Below, in pieces: positions 37,962-46,050 of a stretch of DNA of 64,000 nt. Position 1 is the first letter of the stretch; each line of letters starts with the position of its first letter. Origin of the DNA: Neorhizobium galegae bv. orientalis str. HAMBI 540 (lineage in GTDB: Bacteria; Pseudomonadota; Alphaproteobacteria; Rhizobiales; Rhizobiaceae). The notes below the pieces were generated by a model that saw only the letters and a list, made by a program, of their open reading frames with translations, was not told where the DNA came from and made no database searches. The DNA lies in assembly GCF_000731315.1 (NCBI RefSeq), contig NZ_HG938353.1, positions 992,001-1,056,000 on the forward strand. Direction: 5' to 3'. A program made the position numbers and the translations under genes.

Positions 37962-38849
37962 ATGAGAGTAACAAGATTGACGTGGTCGATACTGCTGTCG
38001 GCATCCGCACTGATGACGCCGCTCAGCGCCGGGGCGGTGGAGTTTACCTGCTGGAGCCCTGACGGCGTGGCCTCGGCAAACGCTGCCGCGGATTACTGGA
38101 CTGCGGAACGGATTGCCGCGGCAATCCCTGACGGCGAGACGATCCGGACGTTGCCCACAGACGGGTTTTCAAAGGGCCGCGAAGATATCCTCCCATCCGA
38201 TGCGGAGCGGGCGCCGATCGGTGACGCGCCCTACAAGTTCGGGGGGCAGCTGCTCTATACACGGGGCGGGCATGATTATACCGCTAGTGCCCAATTTGTC
38301 GCGGATGCGAATATCGTCATCGGCGCCGCCCATAGTCTCTGGAAGGGCGACATGGCGGCGAGCAACATCCGCTTCTATCAGGGATATTCCAACGGCGGCG
38401 GGACGCTCTACCGCATGGACAAGGCGGCGGTGCTGTTGCGCTGGACCGAGGTCGCGGACAACAATCCGAGCCTCGCGCGATCACAGTTCGATTATTCGGT
38501 GATGCGCACCACTGTGGCATCCGCAGTCGGTAAATATGAACTCGGCATCGATGGAGCTCATGTCGATGATAACGTGACGATCACCGGTTACCCGGCGAGA
38601 TTGGACGGCGGCGAATATATGTACCGGGAAATCGCCCGTATCGTGGTACAGGCCGGCACCGCCTATGACGCTCGCCCACATCCCATGTATGGCGGTGGCG
38701 CAAGCGGCGGGGCGTGGTTCGTGACCGCCAACAACGTCCATAAGGCGGTCAGCGTTGTCTCCAGCGGCGCGCTCGACGGCGTCTACGGGCCGAGTTTCAC
38801 CCAGGATACCGCTGATCTGATTGCGATCGTCAAGAACGGTTGCCCATGA
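37962..38849 (+). CDS. Secreted trypsin-like (S1) serine protease
   Basis: A 295-residue exported protein. The signal peptide is residues 1-25 (cleavage near SAGA). A chymotrypsin-like triad can be read: His124 in VIGAAHSL, Asp177 in QFDYSV and Ser248 in GGGASGGAW. The spacing fits the V8/trypsin superfamily. The oxyanion motif is SGGAW rather than the common GDSGGP, so activity needs proof. No inhibitor or substrate gene adjoins it. Confidence 0.72.
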   Translation: MRVTRLTWSILLSASALMTPLSAGAVEFTCWSPDGVASANAAADYWTAERIAAAIPDGETIRTLPTDGFSKGREDILPSDAERAPIGDAPYKFGGQLLYTRGGHDYTASAQFVADANIVIGAAHSLWKGDMAASNIRFYQGYSNGGGTLYRMDKAAVLLRWTEVADNNPSLARSQFDYSVMRTTVASAVGKYELGIDGAHVDDNVTITGYPARLDGGEYMYREIARIVVQAGTAYDARPHPMYGGGASGGAWFVTANNVHKAVSVVSSGALDGVYGPSFTQDTADLIAIVKNGCP

Positions 38850-38919
38850 ATGGCAGCATACGGGCCGGCGGCATCGCGCATCGCCGCATCGACTTGACGC
38901 TCGCCGGCATCCGCGTCGT

Positions 38920-39633
38920 TCAGGCCGCCGGGTCTGAATGGCGCGAGATGATCTGCAGCGATCTCTTGTTGAAAATGACGATGCGGTGCTGCCGCACGCC
39001 GATCAGCCGCTCGCTCTTCCAGGCCTGGAGCTGCGCATTGATGCGTGGCCGGCTGGCATTGATGAGCTGGCCCATGCGGCTCTGGGATATCGGTTTTTCG
39101 ATGAGGATTCCGTCGCTGGTCGACCGTCCGTGCGAGGCGCCGAGATTGAGCAGGAGACGCGCAAGGCGAGTCTCCAGCGGGTAAAGCGCCATCCCTTCTG
39201 CGAACATGATGGTGCGGTGGAGCTTTCGGGCGATCGTCCGCATCAGGTATGAAGACACCTGCGGGATCGTGGAGAGTTCGTTGAAGGTCTTCCGGTCGAT
39301 TTCGAGCAACCGCGTCGTTCCGCAGATCGCCGCGTTCGAGGAATGCCGGTAGTTCAGAGCGAACTCGATCTCGCCGACTGCGTCTCCCGGTTGAAGGTCG
39401 GAGAAAATCACCTCATTGCCTTCCTCCGATATAAAATAAAGATAGATGCCTCCAGAGAGTATAATATAAAGTGTATCGCAAGGATCGCCGCTTAAAAAGA
39501 GAGTTTGTTGATCGTTGTATGTATTTATATTTACCTTTTTTGCAAACATGGAAATAACGGCGTCATCTGCGGCGCTGAATAATTCCATTTTCCTTATCTC
39601 GTTGAAAATTGCGGGATTCTTCATCGTTTTCAT
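38920..39633 (-). CDS. Crp/Fnr family transcription regulator
   Basis: A 237-residue protein with an N-terminal cyclic-nucleotide-like beta-barrel (about residues 20-120, LFLSGDPCDTLYIILSGGIY) and a C-terminal winged HTH (about 150-225, SQSRMGQLINASRPRINAQL). It lacks an Fnr-type cysteine cluster at the N-terminus. The first half of the gene (about 39400-39633) is clearly more AT-rich than neighbouring genes, while the second half is not. It is divergent from a RhiA-like gene across 220 bp. Confidence 0.9.
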   Translation of the reverse strand: MKTMKNPAIFNEIRKMELFSAADDAVISMFAKKVNINTYNDQQTLFLSGDPCDTLYIILSGGIYLYFISEEGNEVIFSDLQPGDAVGEIEFALNYRHSSNAAICGTTRLLEIDRKTFNELSTIPQVSSYLMRTIARKLHRTIMFAEGMALYPLETRLARLLLNLGASHGRSTSDGILIEKPISQSRMGQLINASRPRINAQLQAWKSERLIGVRQHRIVIFNKRSLQIISRHSDPAA

Positions 39634-39852
39634 CTGCTCGTGACCACCCTGAAATCGGAAACATGGCTGCCGTCTGTAGGGTTGATATTTAGCAAAAATG
39701 CAAATCAGGGTTGTTACCTGTGTGACATATTTTCAGATTTAAATATCCTAGGTTGTGTTGGTGCAAATGATGCTCCGCGGAAGCCGGTGCCGGAAGCACA
39801 GACGCCGTCACCGCGTGGTGTGGTCGCGGCAACCAGAAAGAGGAGAGGTATT

Positions 39853-40572
39853 ATGACCATTTATATGGGCGAGAACGCGATCAAGACCTTCAAAGGACAG
39901 GCGGCAGGCCAGCCCTACAGCCTCACGGTTCTCAACGAGAATGCGAAATGGCAGCAGTTCGCCCTGTTCCAGACGATTCCTCAGGTCATCGGACCGTCGG
40001 TCGACCCGCTGTCGCTGGCCTGGATGGTCGGCGGCGCCGCTTCTGGCAGCCCCGATCAGCCGAGCACGTCGTCCTTCAACTGGACGATCGACTATTCCGT
40101 GACGGTTGGCTACATCCAGCAGCAGGGCTCGCCCGGCTCGCCGCGTTCCTTCCAGACGGCGAGCTCGGTCGGCGTCATGATCGACAGCCAGAACCAGGTG
40201 CCGGTGACCTATCAGGGGCCATTTCCCTATGGCGCCCCCGGTTTTCCGGAGGGGCCGTCCAACTCTACGAAAGGCCTCATCCTCGCCAAGGCCGACGCCA
40301 CCATCCCGACCGTGCTGGTGCAGGCCAGCAAGAGCGTCTATCTGAATGTCGGCATCGCCATGGCCGGCAAGCCGACGATCGCCGTCCAGCTCGAGCCCGG
40401 CCTCTTGTACCAATTCACGCCGAAGCCGAAATATTACATTCTCGCCGGCTCTTTCGTCCAAGGACAGGTGATCGACACCGCCACGTCTTCGGCGGCCTTC
40501 GAGGTGAGCTTTGCCGGTGTCACCGACGTCTCCGTTCGGTTCACGCAGCAGAACCAGTTCGTGACGGCATAA
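39853..40572 (+). CDS. RhiA-like small protein of unknown function
   Basis: A 239-residue protein without a signal peptide or membrane segment. Features include YSLTVLNENAKWQQFALFQT near residue 22 and SLAWMVGGAASG. FNWTIDYSVTVGYI and a beta-rich remainder follow. This layout recalls RhiA, a rhizosphere-expressed rhizobial protein; the link is from memory and tentative. The start follows GGAGAGGT. Upstream 219 bp are AT-rich and shared with the divergent Crp/Fnr gene, which is the likely regulator. Confidence 0.6.
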   Translation: MTIYMGENAIKTFKGQAAGQPYSLTVLNENAKWQQFALFQTIPQVIGPSVDPLSLAWMVGGAASGSPDQPSTSSFNWTIDYSVTVGYIQQQGSPGSPRSFQTASSVGVMIDSQNQVPVTYQGPFPYGAPGFPEGPSNSTKGLILAKADATIPTVLVQASKSVYLNVGIAMAGKPTIAVQLEPGLLYQFTPKPKYYILAGSFVQGQVIDTATSSAAFEVSFAGVTDVSVRFTQQNQFVTA

Positions 40573-40646
40573 TTCCGCGGCCCCGCCTGGGGTAAGAGGG
40601 CCGGCTGTCGGAGGTTACCCCAACCGGCAACCGTTCGCCAAAATGG

Positions 40647-40670
40647 AAGGCCGCGGGCAACCGCGGCCTT
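40647..40670. terminator. Bidirectional stem-loop between convergent genes
   Basis: Perfect 10-bp arms (40647-40656 and 40661-40670) with a GCAA loop lie between the RhiA-like gene and the convergent GGDEF gene. T-runs are short on both strands, so it is called a terminator with reserve. Confidence 0.5.
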
Positions 40671-40694
40671 CTGGTTCGACAACCCTATGCGCCC

Positions 40695-41729
40695 TTAGGA
40701 CGTCCGTTTCTGCCCGCCGCCGTGAACCGCGACGATCAGGCGCGGATTGGCCTTGGCGGTTTCAAGCGCCGTGCCGGCCTGCAGGCGGAGTTCCTGTGGG
40801 GAGAAGGCGTCTGCGGTGAGTGCTGCGCCGACCGACAGGCCGATGCCGCTTGTGCCGTCGGAGGCGGCAAAGACGAGATTGTCGGTGATCGAGGCGATCA
40901 GCCGTTCGGCGATCGGCTGCACGCTGTCGCGGCCGACGTCGCGAAAGACGAAGGCGAAATCGCCCTTGCCGATGCGCGCCAGGAAATCGTTCTTCTTGAT
41001 CGCCTTGCGGAAGATCGAGGCGGCCTTCTTGACGATCCGGTTGACGGCGGGATCGCCGTAGGTACGGGCGAAATGCGGCAGGTCGGTAATCGTCACCATG
41101 AAGAGGGCGGTATCGCGGCTGTCGGCATCGACACCGTAGAGTGCCTCCAGCCGTTCGGCAAGCGCCGCATGATTCGGCAGCGAGGTCAGCCGGTCGCGCA
41201 GGGTCACCGAGCGGGCAACCGACGCTTCGCGTTCGGCCTTGACGAGACGATCGGCACCGGAGCGAAGAATGGCTTCCAGTTCGGTTTCGGCGACCACGGC
41301 GTCGGAGAGCGAGACACTCAGATATTCGATTTCGGCCAGAATATCCTCAGGTCCCGCGGTGCTGTCCTGACGCAGGCTGCGGGCTACAGTTTCCAGCACC
41401 CGGCTGAAACCCTTTTTCTGGGCAACGCCGCTTGCCATCTTGTCCCGAAGTTCCAGCAGCAGCTTTATTTCCTGATCGCGCCCCCTGACAGGCATGAGCG
41501 CCACGAAGGCCGGGAGCTGATGACGCAGCCCCATCTCGTCGAGCACCGTCTGCGAAGGACCGGCAGTGAGCGCCAGCACTTCGCGCGAAAGGGCGGGGTC
41601 GCCGCCCAGCAGCGCCTCGTGGAAGAGCTCGTAATTGCGCGGCAGGCCGCTCACGTCCAGCTTCGCCATCAGTTGGACGACAGCCTGCAGGCTGCGATCC
41701 TGTACCGTTCTGCTCGCTTCGGCCGCCAT
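40695..41729 (-). CDS. Degenerate GGDEF-domain protein
   Basis: A 344-residue protein. The N-terminal 170 residues are helical with no known domain. The C-terminal GGDEF fold (about residues 180-335; VTLRDRLTSLPNHAAL, then FLARIGKGDFAFVF) has GKGDF in place of GG(D/E)EF, so diguanylate cyclase activity is unlikely. It may act as a nucleotide sensor or scaffold. The ATG at 41727-41729 with GGACGAGAG ahead is preferred to one 13 codons earlier. Confidence 0.8.
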   Translation of the reverse strand: MAAEASRTVQDRSLQAVVQLMAKLDVSGLPRNYELFHEALLGGDPALSREVLALTAGPSQTVLDEMGLRHQLPAFVALMPVRGRDQEIKLLLELRDKMASGVAQKKGFSRVLETVARSLRQDSTAGPEDILAEIEYLSVSLSDAVVAETELEAILRSGADRLVKAEREASVARSVTLRDRLTSLPNHAALAERLEALYGVDADSRDTALFMVTITDLPHFARTYGDPAVNRIVKKAASIFRKAIKKNDFLARIGKGDFAFVFRDVGRDSVQPIAERLIASITDNLVFAASDGTSGIGLSVGAALTADAFSPQELRLQAGTALETAKANPRLIVAVHGGGQKRTS

Positions 41730-41935
41730 CTCTCGTCCCCACAGTTGTTCGATAGTGCAACAAGCCATGCGGGACCGGTTTTAACATTTGCTAAAAAGGG
41801 CCGGATCGTCGGGAGTTACGGTTAAGGGACCGTCGAAACGGTCGATCGAATGCGATCCATGAAATTTCCTGATTGGATTCAAAAAGCAATTTGCTTTCAA
41901 TATCGCCAGCCGAATGTCCAGATCAGGAGCCTGCC

Positions 41936-42625
41936 GTGACCCGTATTCTCTATTCGCTCTGCGGCGCCGACGAGAGCCGCCCGTTTTCGCCGCATTGCTG
42001 GAAAGTCGTGCAGGCACTCGCCCACAAGGGCCTCGATTTCATCGAGAAGCCGACGCCGTTTACCGAAATACCCAGCCTCGAAGGCGGGTTTTCGAAGACG
42101 GTGCCGATCCTGAGGGACGGCAATGAGCTGATCCGCGACAGTTTCGAGATCGCGCTTTATCTGGAGGAGACCTATCCGGACCGGCCGACGCTGTTCGGCG
42201 GCCCGGCCGGTAAGGCGCTTGCCCGTTTCGTCGAGGGTTTTTCCCAGATGGTGGTGCACACGGCGATCACCAAGATCGCGGTCAAGAACATTCATGACAT
42301 GCTCGGAGAGACCGATCAGGTCTATTTCCGCACCAGCCGCGAGGCCCGGCTCGGCAGGACGCTGGAGGAGATGGAAGCGAGCCGCCAAGCCGAGATCGAC
42401 GGTTTCGCACCAAAACTGGAGCCGATCCGCCACGCCCTGAAATATCATGACTTCATCGGCGGCGACGGCCCGCTTTTCGTCGACTACATCCTGTTCGGGG
42501 CGCTGCAATGGATGCGCGTCACCGCCGGGGCCAAGGTGTTTTCCGACAACGACCCGGTCGGGTTGTGGTTCGAACGCTGCCTCGACCTGCATAATGGCGT
42601 CGGGCGCAGTGTGACAGCGGCGTGA
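41936..42625 (+). CDS. Glutathione S-transferase-like protein
   Basis: A 229-residue protein with a thioredoxin-like N-terminal domain ([20 protein letters not shown], then [19 protein letters not shown], and the glutathione-binding block [17 protein letters not shown]) and a helical C-domain. GTG start chosen because of CAGGAG six bases upstream. Substrate unknown. It precedes ndk. Confidence 0.78.
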   Translation: MTRILYSLCGADESRPFSPHCWKVVQALAHKGLDFIEKPTPFTEIPSLEGGFSKTVPILRDGNELIRDSFEIALYLEETYPDRPTLFGGPAGKALARFVEGFSQMVVHTAITKIAVKNIHDMLGETDQVYFRTSREARLGRTLEEMEASRQAEIDGFAPKLEPIRHALKYHDFIGGDGPLFVDYILFGALQWMRVTAGAKVFSDNDPVGLWFERCLDLHNGVGRSVTAA

Positions 42626-42637
42626 AATTGCCCGAAC

Positions 42638-42676
42638 CCCCTTGTTTCCAGTGAAAGGGGCGGGTAAAGACCGCCC
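42638..42676 (+). other. Overlapping hairpins between GST and ndk
   Basis: Hairpin 1 pairs 42638-42643 with 42655-42660. Hairpin 2 pairs 42658-42663 with 42671-42676. They share bases 42658-42660, so both cannot form fully at once. A promoter-like CTTGTT-N17-GTAAAG (42641-42669) overlaps them, so the DNA may serve as terminator, promoter or both. Confidence 0.35.
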
Positions 42677-42722
42677 ACTTTCCCCCTTAATCACGGGGCC
42701 ACAGGAAACGAAGGATAGAACG

Positions 42723-43145
42723 ATGGCGATTGAACGCACGTTTTCGATGATCAAGCCGGATGCCACCAAGCGCAACCTCACTGGCGCCATCACCAAGGTG
42801 TTTGAAGACAATGGCCTGCGCGTCATCGCTTCCAAGCGCGTGTGGATGAGCAAGCGCGAAGCCGAAGGCTTCTACGCCGTTCACAAGGAACGCCCGTTCT
42901 TCGGCGAACTGGTCGAAGGCATGACCTCCGGCCCGACCATCGTTCAGGTTCTGGAAGGCGAAAACGCCATCCTCAAGAACCGCGAGATCATGGGCGCCAC
43001 CAACCCGGCCAACGCTGACGAAGGCACCATCCGCAAGACCTTCGCGCTGTCGATCGGCGAGAACTCGGTTCACGGTTCCGACGCTCCGGAAACCGCCGCC
43101 CAGGAAATCGCCTACTGGTTCTCCGAAACCGAGATTGTCGGCTGA
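42723..43145 (+). CDS. ndk: Nucleoside diphosphate kinase
   Basis: Transfers the terminal phosphate among NTPs and NDPs. The 140-residue protein has the start [19 protein letters not shown] and the ending [20 protein letters not shown]. The active histidine of the family (in the mid-C-terminal region, NxVHGSD) is present. A strong terminator follows. Confidence 0.97.
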   Translation: MAIERTFSMIKPDATKRNLTGAITKVFEDNGLRVIASKRVWMSKREAEGFYAVHKERPFFGELVEGMTSGPTIVQVLEGENAILKNREIMGATNPANADEGTIRKTFALSIGENSVHGSDAPETAAQEIAYWFSETEIVG

Positions 43146-43191
43146 TTTGAAATCTGAGGTCAGGAGCCTCAAGCTTCTGATCGGAATCATC

Positions 43192-43220
43192 AAAACCGGG
43201 GCCCTGGCTCCGGTTTTTTT
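43192..43220 (+). terminator. Rho-independent terminator of ndk
   Basis: Arms AAAACCGG (43192-43199) and CCGGTTTT (43210-43217) with a 10-nt loop, followed by a run of seven T (43214-43220). It lies about 45 bp after ndk. Confidence 0.85.
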
Positions 43221-43256
43221 ATGGGCCGGCCTCGTGCAGCAGGCGTGAGCTGCCGT

Positions 43257-43757
43257 TCATGCCGGGCAGTCGTCGTCCCGCCCGTAGTCCACCGTCCCGT
43301 CTGGCTTGAAGACTTCCGGGTTCCGCTCGTAGCCGGCGCCGAGCACCAGCGGCTTGCTGGGAAGCACCGACTGGTCGACGTCCGAGACGAGCTGGGTCTT
43401 CAATTCCTGCAATGTCCGGCCGCCCGCATCCACCAGCCTGATATCCACGGAATAAGGCTTGTCCTTGCGCACGCAGCGGACATTGGGGCTCTGCAGGGTA
43501 ATCTTGTTCCATGCGGGGAAGATCTTTTCGTTGATGACGATCGGATCGCCGCCGGCGGGGTTGTCGAATTTGGCGATCGCCACGGTTCCGTCCGGTATCG
43601 GCCCGGTCTTGTTGAGCGTCACGAGATAGGTGGCGCTGGCGACCCGGTAGTTGAACACGAAAATATGCCCGCTCACCTCCACCAGCTTTTCGGTTTCCCG
43701 CTGGCATGCGGAAAGGGTAAGCACTACAAGGCTGAAAACCATAAGCCGGCGCATCAT
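43257..43757 (-). CDS. Putative lipoprotein coupled to the CGNR regulator
   Basis: A 166-residue protein with a lipoprotein signal (MMRRLMVFSLVVLTLSAC; Cys18 lipidated). No domain is recognised. The body is beta-rich with motifs such as HIFVFNYRVASATYLVTLNK and a cysteine pair. The ATG overlaps the CGNR gene stop (ATGA), so the two are translated together. An envelope role is inferred from the lipobox. No known partner. Confidence 0.68.
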   Translation of the reverse strand: MMRRLMVFSLVVLTLSACQRETEKLVEVSGHIFVFNYRVASATYLVTLNKTGPIPDGTVAIAKFDNPAGGDPIVINEKIFPAWNKITLQSPNVRCVRKDKPYSVDIRLVDAGGRTLQELKTQLVSDVDQSVLPSKPLVLGAGYERNPEVFKPDGTVDYGRDDDCPA

Positions 43758-44302
43758 GACACGGCCTCCTTCTTCCGGCGATGATAATGGCGGCTGGCTT
43801 TGACGCGGTTGCCGCAGACCGCCATGTCGCACCAGGTGCGGCTGCGGTTACGGCTTCGGTCGATGAACAGCCAGCCGCAACTGCCGCAGATCTTCATCCG
43901 CGCCAGTTCATCGTCGGCAAGCAGCCGGAGCGCCGAATGGGCGGTCGCCGCCTCCAATGAGTTTCTCTCCGCACGGCGAAGGATAGCCACGGTCGCTTCG
44001 AGGAAATCGGCAAGCAATGTCTGTGCGTCGTCGCCCAGCACCCGGGCGCGAAAATAGCGGTCTATCGCTTCGCGCAGCGCGATGAACGGCGCGCGGTTCT
44101 CGGCCTGAACGGGCGCGAGATCGCCGAACAGCGCCCGCTCGGCCGAGAATTTTTCGGCCGCTTTCGGAAAGGCATGCATCTGCGGCGGTTCCGCGAACCG
44201 GTCGATGCTGCGTTCGGGATCGAAGCGCAGGATGACGCTGTTGGCGACATCCAGCGCCAGCGCGCCACCGGCAAAACGATGCGGGGTCCAGGAGAAACTC
44301 AT
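43754..44302 (-). CDS. CGNR zinc-finger/ABATE-domain transcription regulator
   Basis: A 182-residue protein. The ABATE region (about residues 1-125; FAGGALALDVANSVILR) is followed by a C-terminal CGNR zinc finger (about 135-180). Cysteines occur in KICGSCGWLFID and RTWCDMAVCGNRVKASRHY. The family is regarded as regulatory with DNA binding through the finger. The ATG lies 8 bp from a perfect palindrome, and a TATAAT ends 5 bp before it, so the mRNA may be leaderless. It overlaps a lipoprotein gene and is divergent from livH. Confidence 0.85.
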   Translation of the reverse strand: MSFSWTPHRFAGGALALDVANSVILRFDPERSIDRFAEPPQMHAFPKAAEKFSAERALFGDLAPVQAENRAPFIALREAIDRYFRARVLGDDAQTLLADFLEATVAILRRAERNSLEAATAHSALRLLADDELARMKICGSCGWLFIDRSRNRSRTWCDMAVCGNRVKASRHYHRRKKEAVS

Positions 44303-44309
44303 GCGATAT

Positions 44310-44341
44310 TATAACTGGTAAAATGGGATTGACCAGTTATA
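44310..44341. promoter_or_regulatory. Perfect 10-bp palindrome in CGNR/livH intergenic region
   Basis: TATAACTGGT (44310-44319) and ACCAGTTATA (44332-44341) are exact inverted repeats with a 12-bp centre. The right arm overlaps a -35-like TTGACC (44329-44334) that reads toward livH. The left arm overlaps the TATAAT (44308-44313) that reads toward the CGNR gene. It is a strong operator candidate for the CGNR protein. Confidence 0.65.
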
Positions 44342-44365
44342 TTCGTTATCGCTATCGGAGTGCCC

Positions 44366-45262
44366 ATGGCCTATCTCTTGCAGCAACTAGCGAACGCGGT
44401 TCCGCTGGCGGCGCTCTATGCGACGCTCGCCTTCGGATATGCGATCGCCTTTGCCGTGACGAAACGGGCCGACATCACCTATGGCGCGATCTTCGCCTTT
44501 TCCGGCCATCTCTATCTGCTCCTCGCCCATTTCAGCTGGAACCGGCTGTGGCTGGTCCTGCCGGCGGCTCTGGCTTTGGGCGCTGCGGCGGGGATCGCCG
44601 GTGGGATCGGGGCAGGGGTGACGATCGGGCAGATTGTCATGCGCCCGCTTGCAAAAATCTCGCCGAATGCAGTGATCGTCGCCTCGCTCGGCGCGCTGAT
44701 GGTGCTGATGGAGGGTGCCCGTATCGCTGCCGACACCCGCGAGCTCTGGCTGCCGCCCTTCCTCAACGACGCGGTCGTCTTCTGGCATGCAGACGGCTTT
44801 CCGGTGACCTTGACGTTGATCCAGCTCGCCAACGTTGCCATCATGCTGGCGGCTATCGGCGCGGGCTATCTGGTGCTGGCGCGCACCCATTGGGGCCGTA
44901 TGTGGCGGGCAGTCTCGGACGATCCGCTGGCGGCGGAACTGTCCGGCGCCAATTCCGCACGGGTCTTCGTCGTGGCTTATGCGGCAGCGGCGCTCTATGC
45001 CTCGATCTGCGGTGTGCTCGCGACCTCCCACTACGGCACGATGGATTTTGGCGCCGGCCTGTTGTTCGGCCTGAAAGTGGTGCTGATCGCTGCGGCCGGT
45101 GGCCATTCCAACCCGCTGCGTGCCGCCGCCGGCGCCGCCGTCATCGGCTTTGCCGAGACGCTCTGGAGCGGCTACGGCCCGATCGTCTGGCGCGACCTGG
45201 TGATTGTCGCCATGCTGGTCCTGGTTTTGGTGATGAGCCGGCGGGAGCGGGTGGTGCCTTAG
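44366..45262 (+). CDS. Orphan LivH-like ABC permease
   Basis: A 298-residue branched-chain amino acid-type permease with about eight membrane segments. LivH features are LAFGYAIAFAVTKRADITYG near residue 20, the repeated Gly/Ala-rich helices, and AELSGANSARVF near residue 195. No LivM, LivG, LivF or binding protein is adjacent, so it must either work with distant partners or serve another purpose. The ATG with CGGAG at -9 is preferred to the GTG two codons earlier. It is controlled from the palindrome shared with the CGNR gene. Confidence 0.82.
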   Translation: MAYLLQQLANAVPLAALYATLAFGYAIAFAVTKRADITYGAIFAFSGHLYLLLAHFSWNRLWLVLPAALALGAAAGIAGGIGAGVTIGQIVMRPLAKISPNAVIVASLGALMVLMEGARIAADTRELWLPPFLNDAVVFWHADGFPVTLTLIQLANVAIMLAAIGAGYLVLARTHWGRMWRAVSDDPLAAELSGANSARVFVVAYAAAALYASICGVLATSHYGTMDFGAGLLFGLKVVLIAAAGGHSNPLRAAAGAAVIGFAETLWSGYGPIVWRDLVIVAMLVLVLVMSRRERVVP

Positions 45263-45263
45263 A

Positions 45264-45722
45264 TCACCGCCACTTGTCCCGCGCGGTGTCGTCCGCGTCC
45301 TTGGCGGCGATCCAGTCGCCTTGGGTGCCGTCGGCGGTATGTTCCTTCTTCCAGAACGGGGCCGAGGTCTTCAAAAAGTCCATGACGAAATTGGCGCCGT
45401 CGAAGGCAGCCTGCCGGTGTGGGGCGGCGGCGATGACCAGCACGATGTTTTCGCCGGGCATGATCTTGCCGAAGCGGTGAATGGCGGTGAGGCCGAGCAG
45501 CGAAAAGCGCTCGATCGCGAGTTCCCCGATGCGAAACATCTCCGCTTCGGCCATGCCTGGATAGTGTTCGAGTTCGAGTGCCGACAATGCACCCTGTTCG
45601 TCGCGACAGAGGCCGGTGAAGGTGACGACGGCACCGACGTTCTTGCGGCCGCCGGTCAATGCTGAGATTTCGGCCTGCAGGTCGAAGTCAGTGGACTGGA
45701 CGCGAATGGTGGGAGCGGTCAT
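45264..45722 (-). CDS. moaE: Molybdopterin synthase catalytic subunit
   Basis: Large subunit of molybdopterin synthase, converting cyclic pyranopterin phosphate to molybdopterin with MoaD. The 152-residue protein starts MTAPTIRVQSTDFDL. Signature blocks are VGAVVTFTGLCRD, ELEHYPGMAE, HRFGKIMPGE and the catalytic lysine region PFWKKEH. It converges on livH with one base between stops. It supports molybdoenzymes such as the oxidoreductase at 52.4 kb. Confidence 0.95.
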   Translation of the reverse strand: MTAPTIRVQSTDFDLQAEISALTGGRKNVGAVVTFTGLCRDEQGALSALELEHYPGMAEAEMFRIGELAIERFSLLGLTAIHRFGKIMPGENIVLVIAAAPHRQAAFDGANFVMDFLKTSAPFWKKEHTADGTQGDWIAAKDADDTARDKWR

Positions 45723-45792
45723 GGGCAACCCCTTCCTCTCCGCGCTGGGGAGAAGTGGGATGTTCTGCAACTGGCGCCGGCCCCAGCCATTA

Positions 45793-46050
45793 TCACCCGC
45801 CCGTCATCGGTGGAAAGATGCCGATCTCCCGCGCGCCGGCGATCGGTTCGTCGTGTTCGGCATGTTCCTGGTTGATGGCCACCCGGATGACGTTCGGGAA
45901 TTGCAGCGCGTTTTCATATTCCTCGCCGAGCGTCGTCAGATGGGCGAGCAAATCACGAACGGTTACGACGCTTGCCGGCAGGTCGAGGTCTTCCTCTTGC
46001 CTGCCGATCCGTTCGCGCACCCAGGCGAAATAGACGAGTTTGACGGTCAT
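45793..46050 (-). CDS. moaD: Molybdopterin synthase sulfur carrier subunit
   Basis: A ubiquitin-like 85-residue protein. The C-terminus IGIFPPMTGG ends in the Gly-Gly that is thiocarboxylated. It overlaps the pgsA stop by four bases (ATGA), and moaE follows 70 bp later. Confidence 0.95.
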   Translation of the reverse strand: MTVKLVYFAWVRERIGRQEEDLDLPASVVTVRDLLAHLTTLGEEYENALQFPNVIRVAINQEHAEHDEPIAGAREIGIFPPMTGG

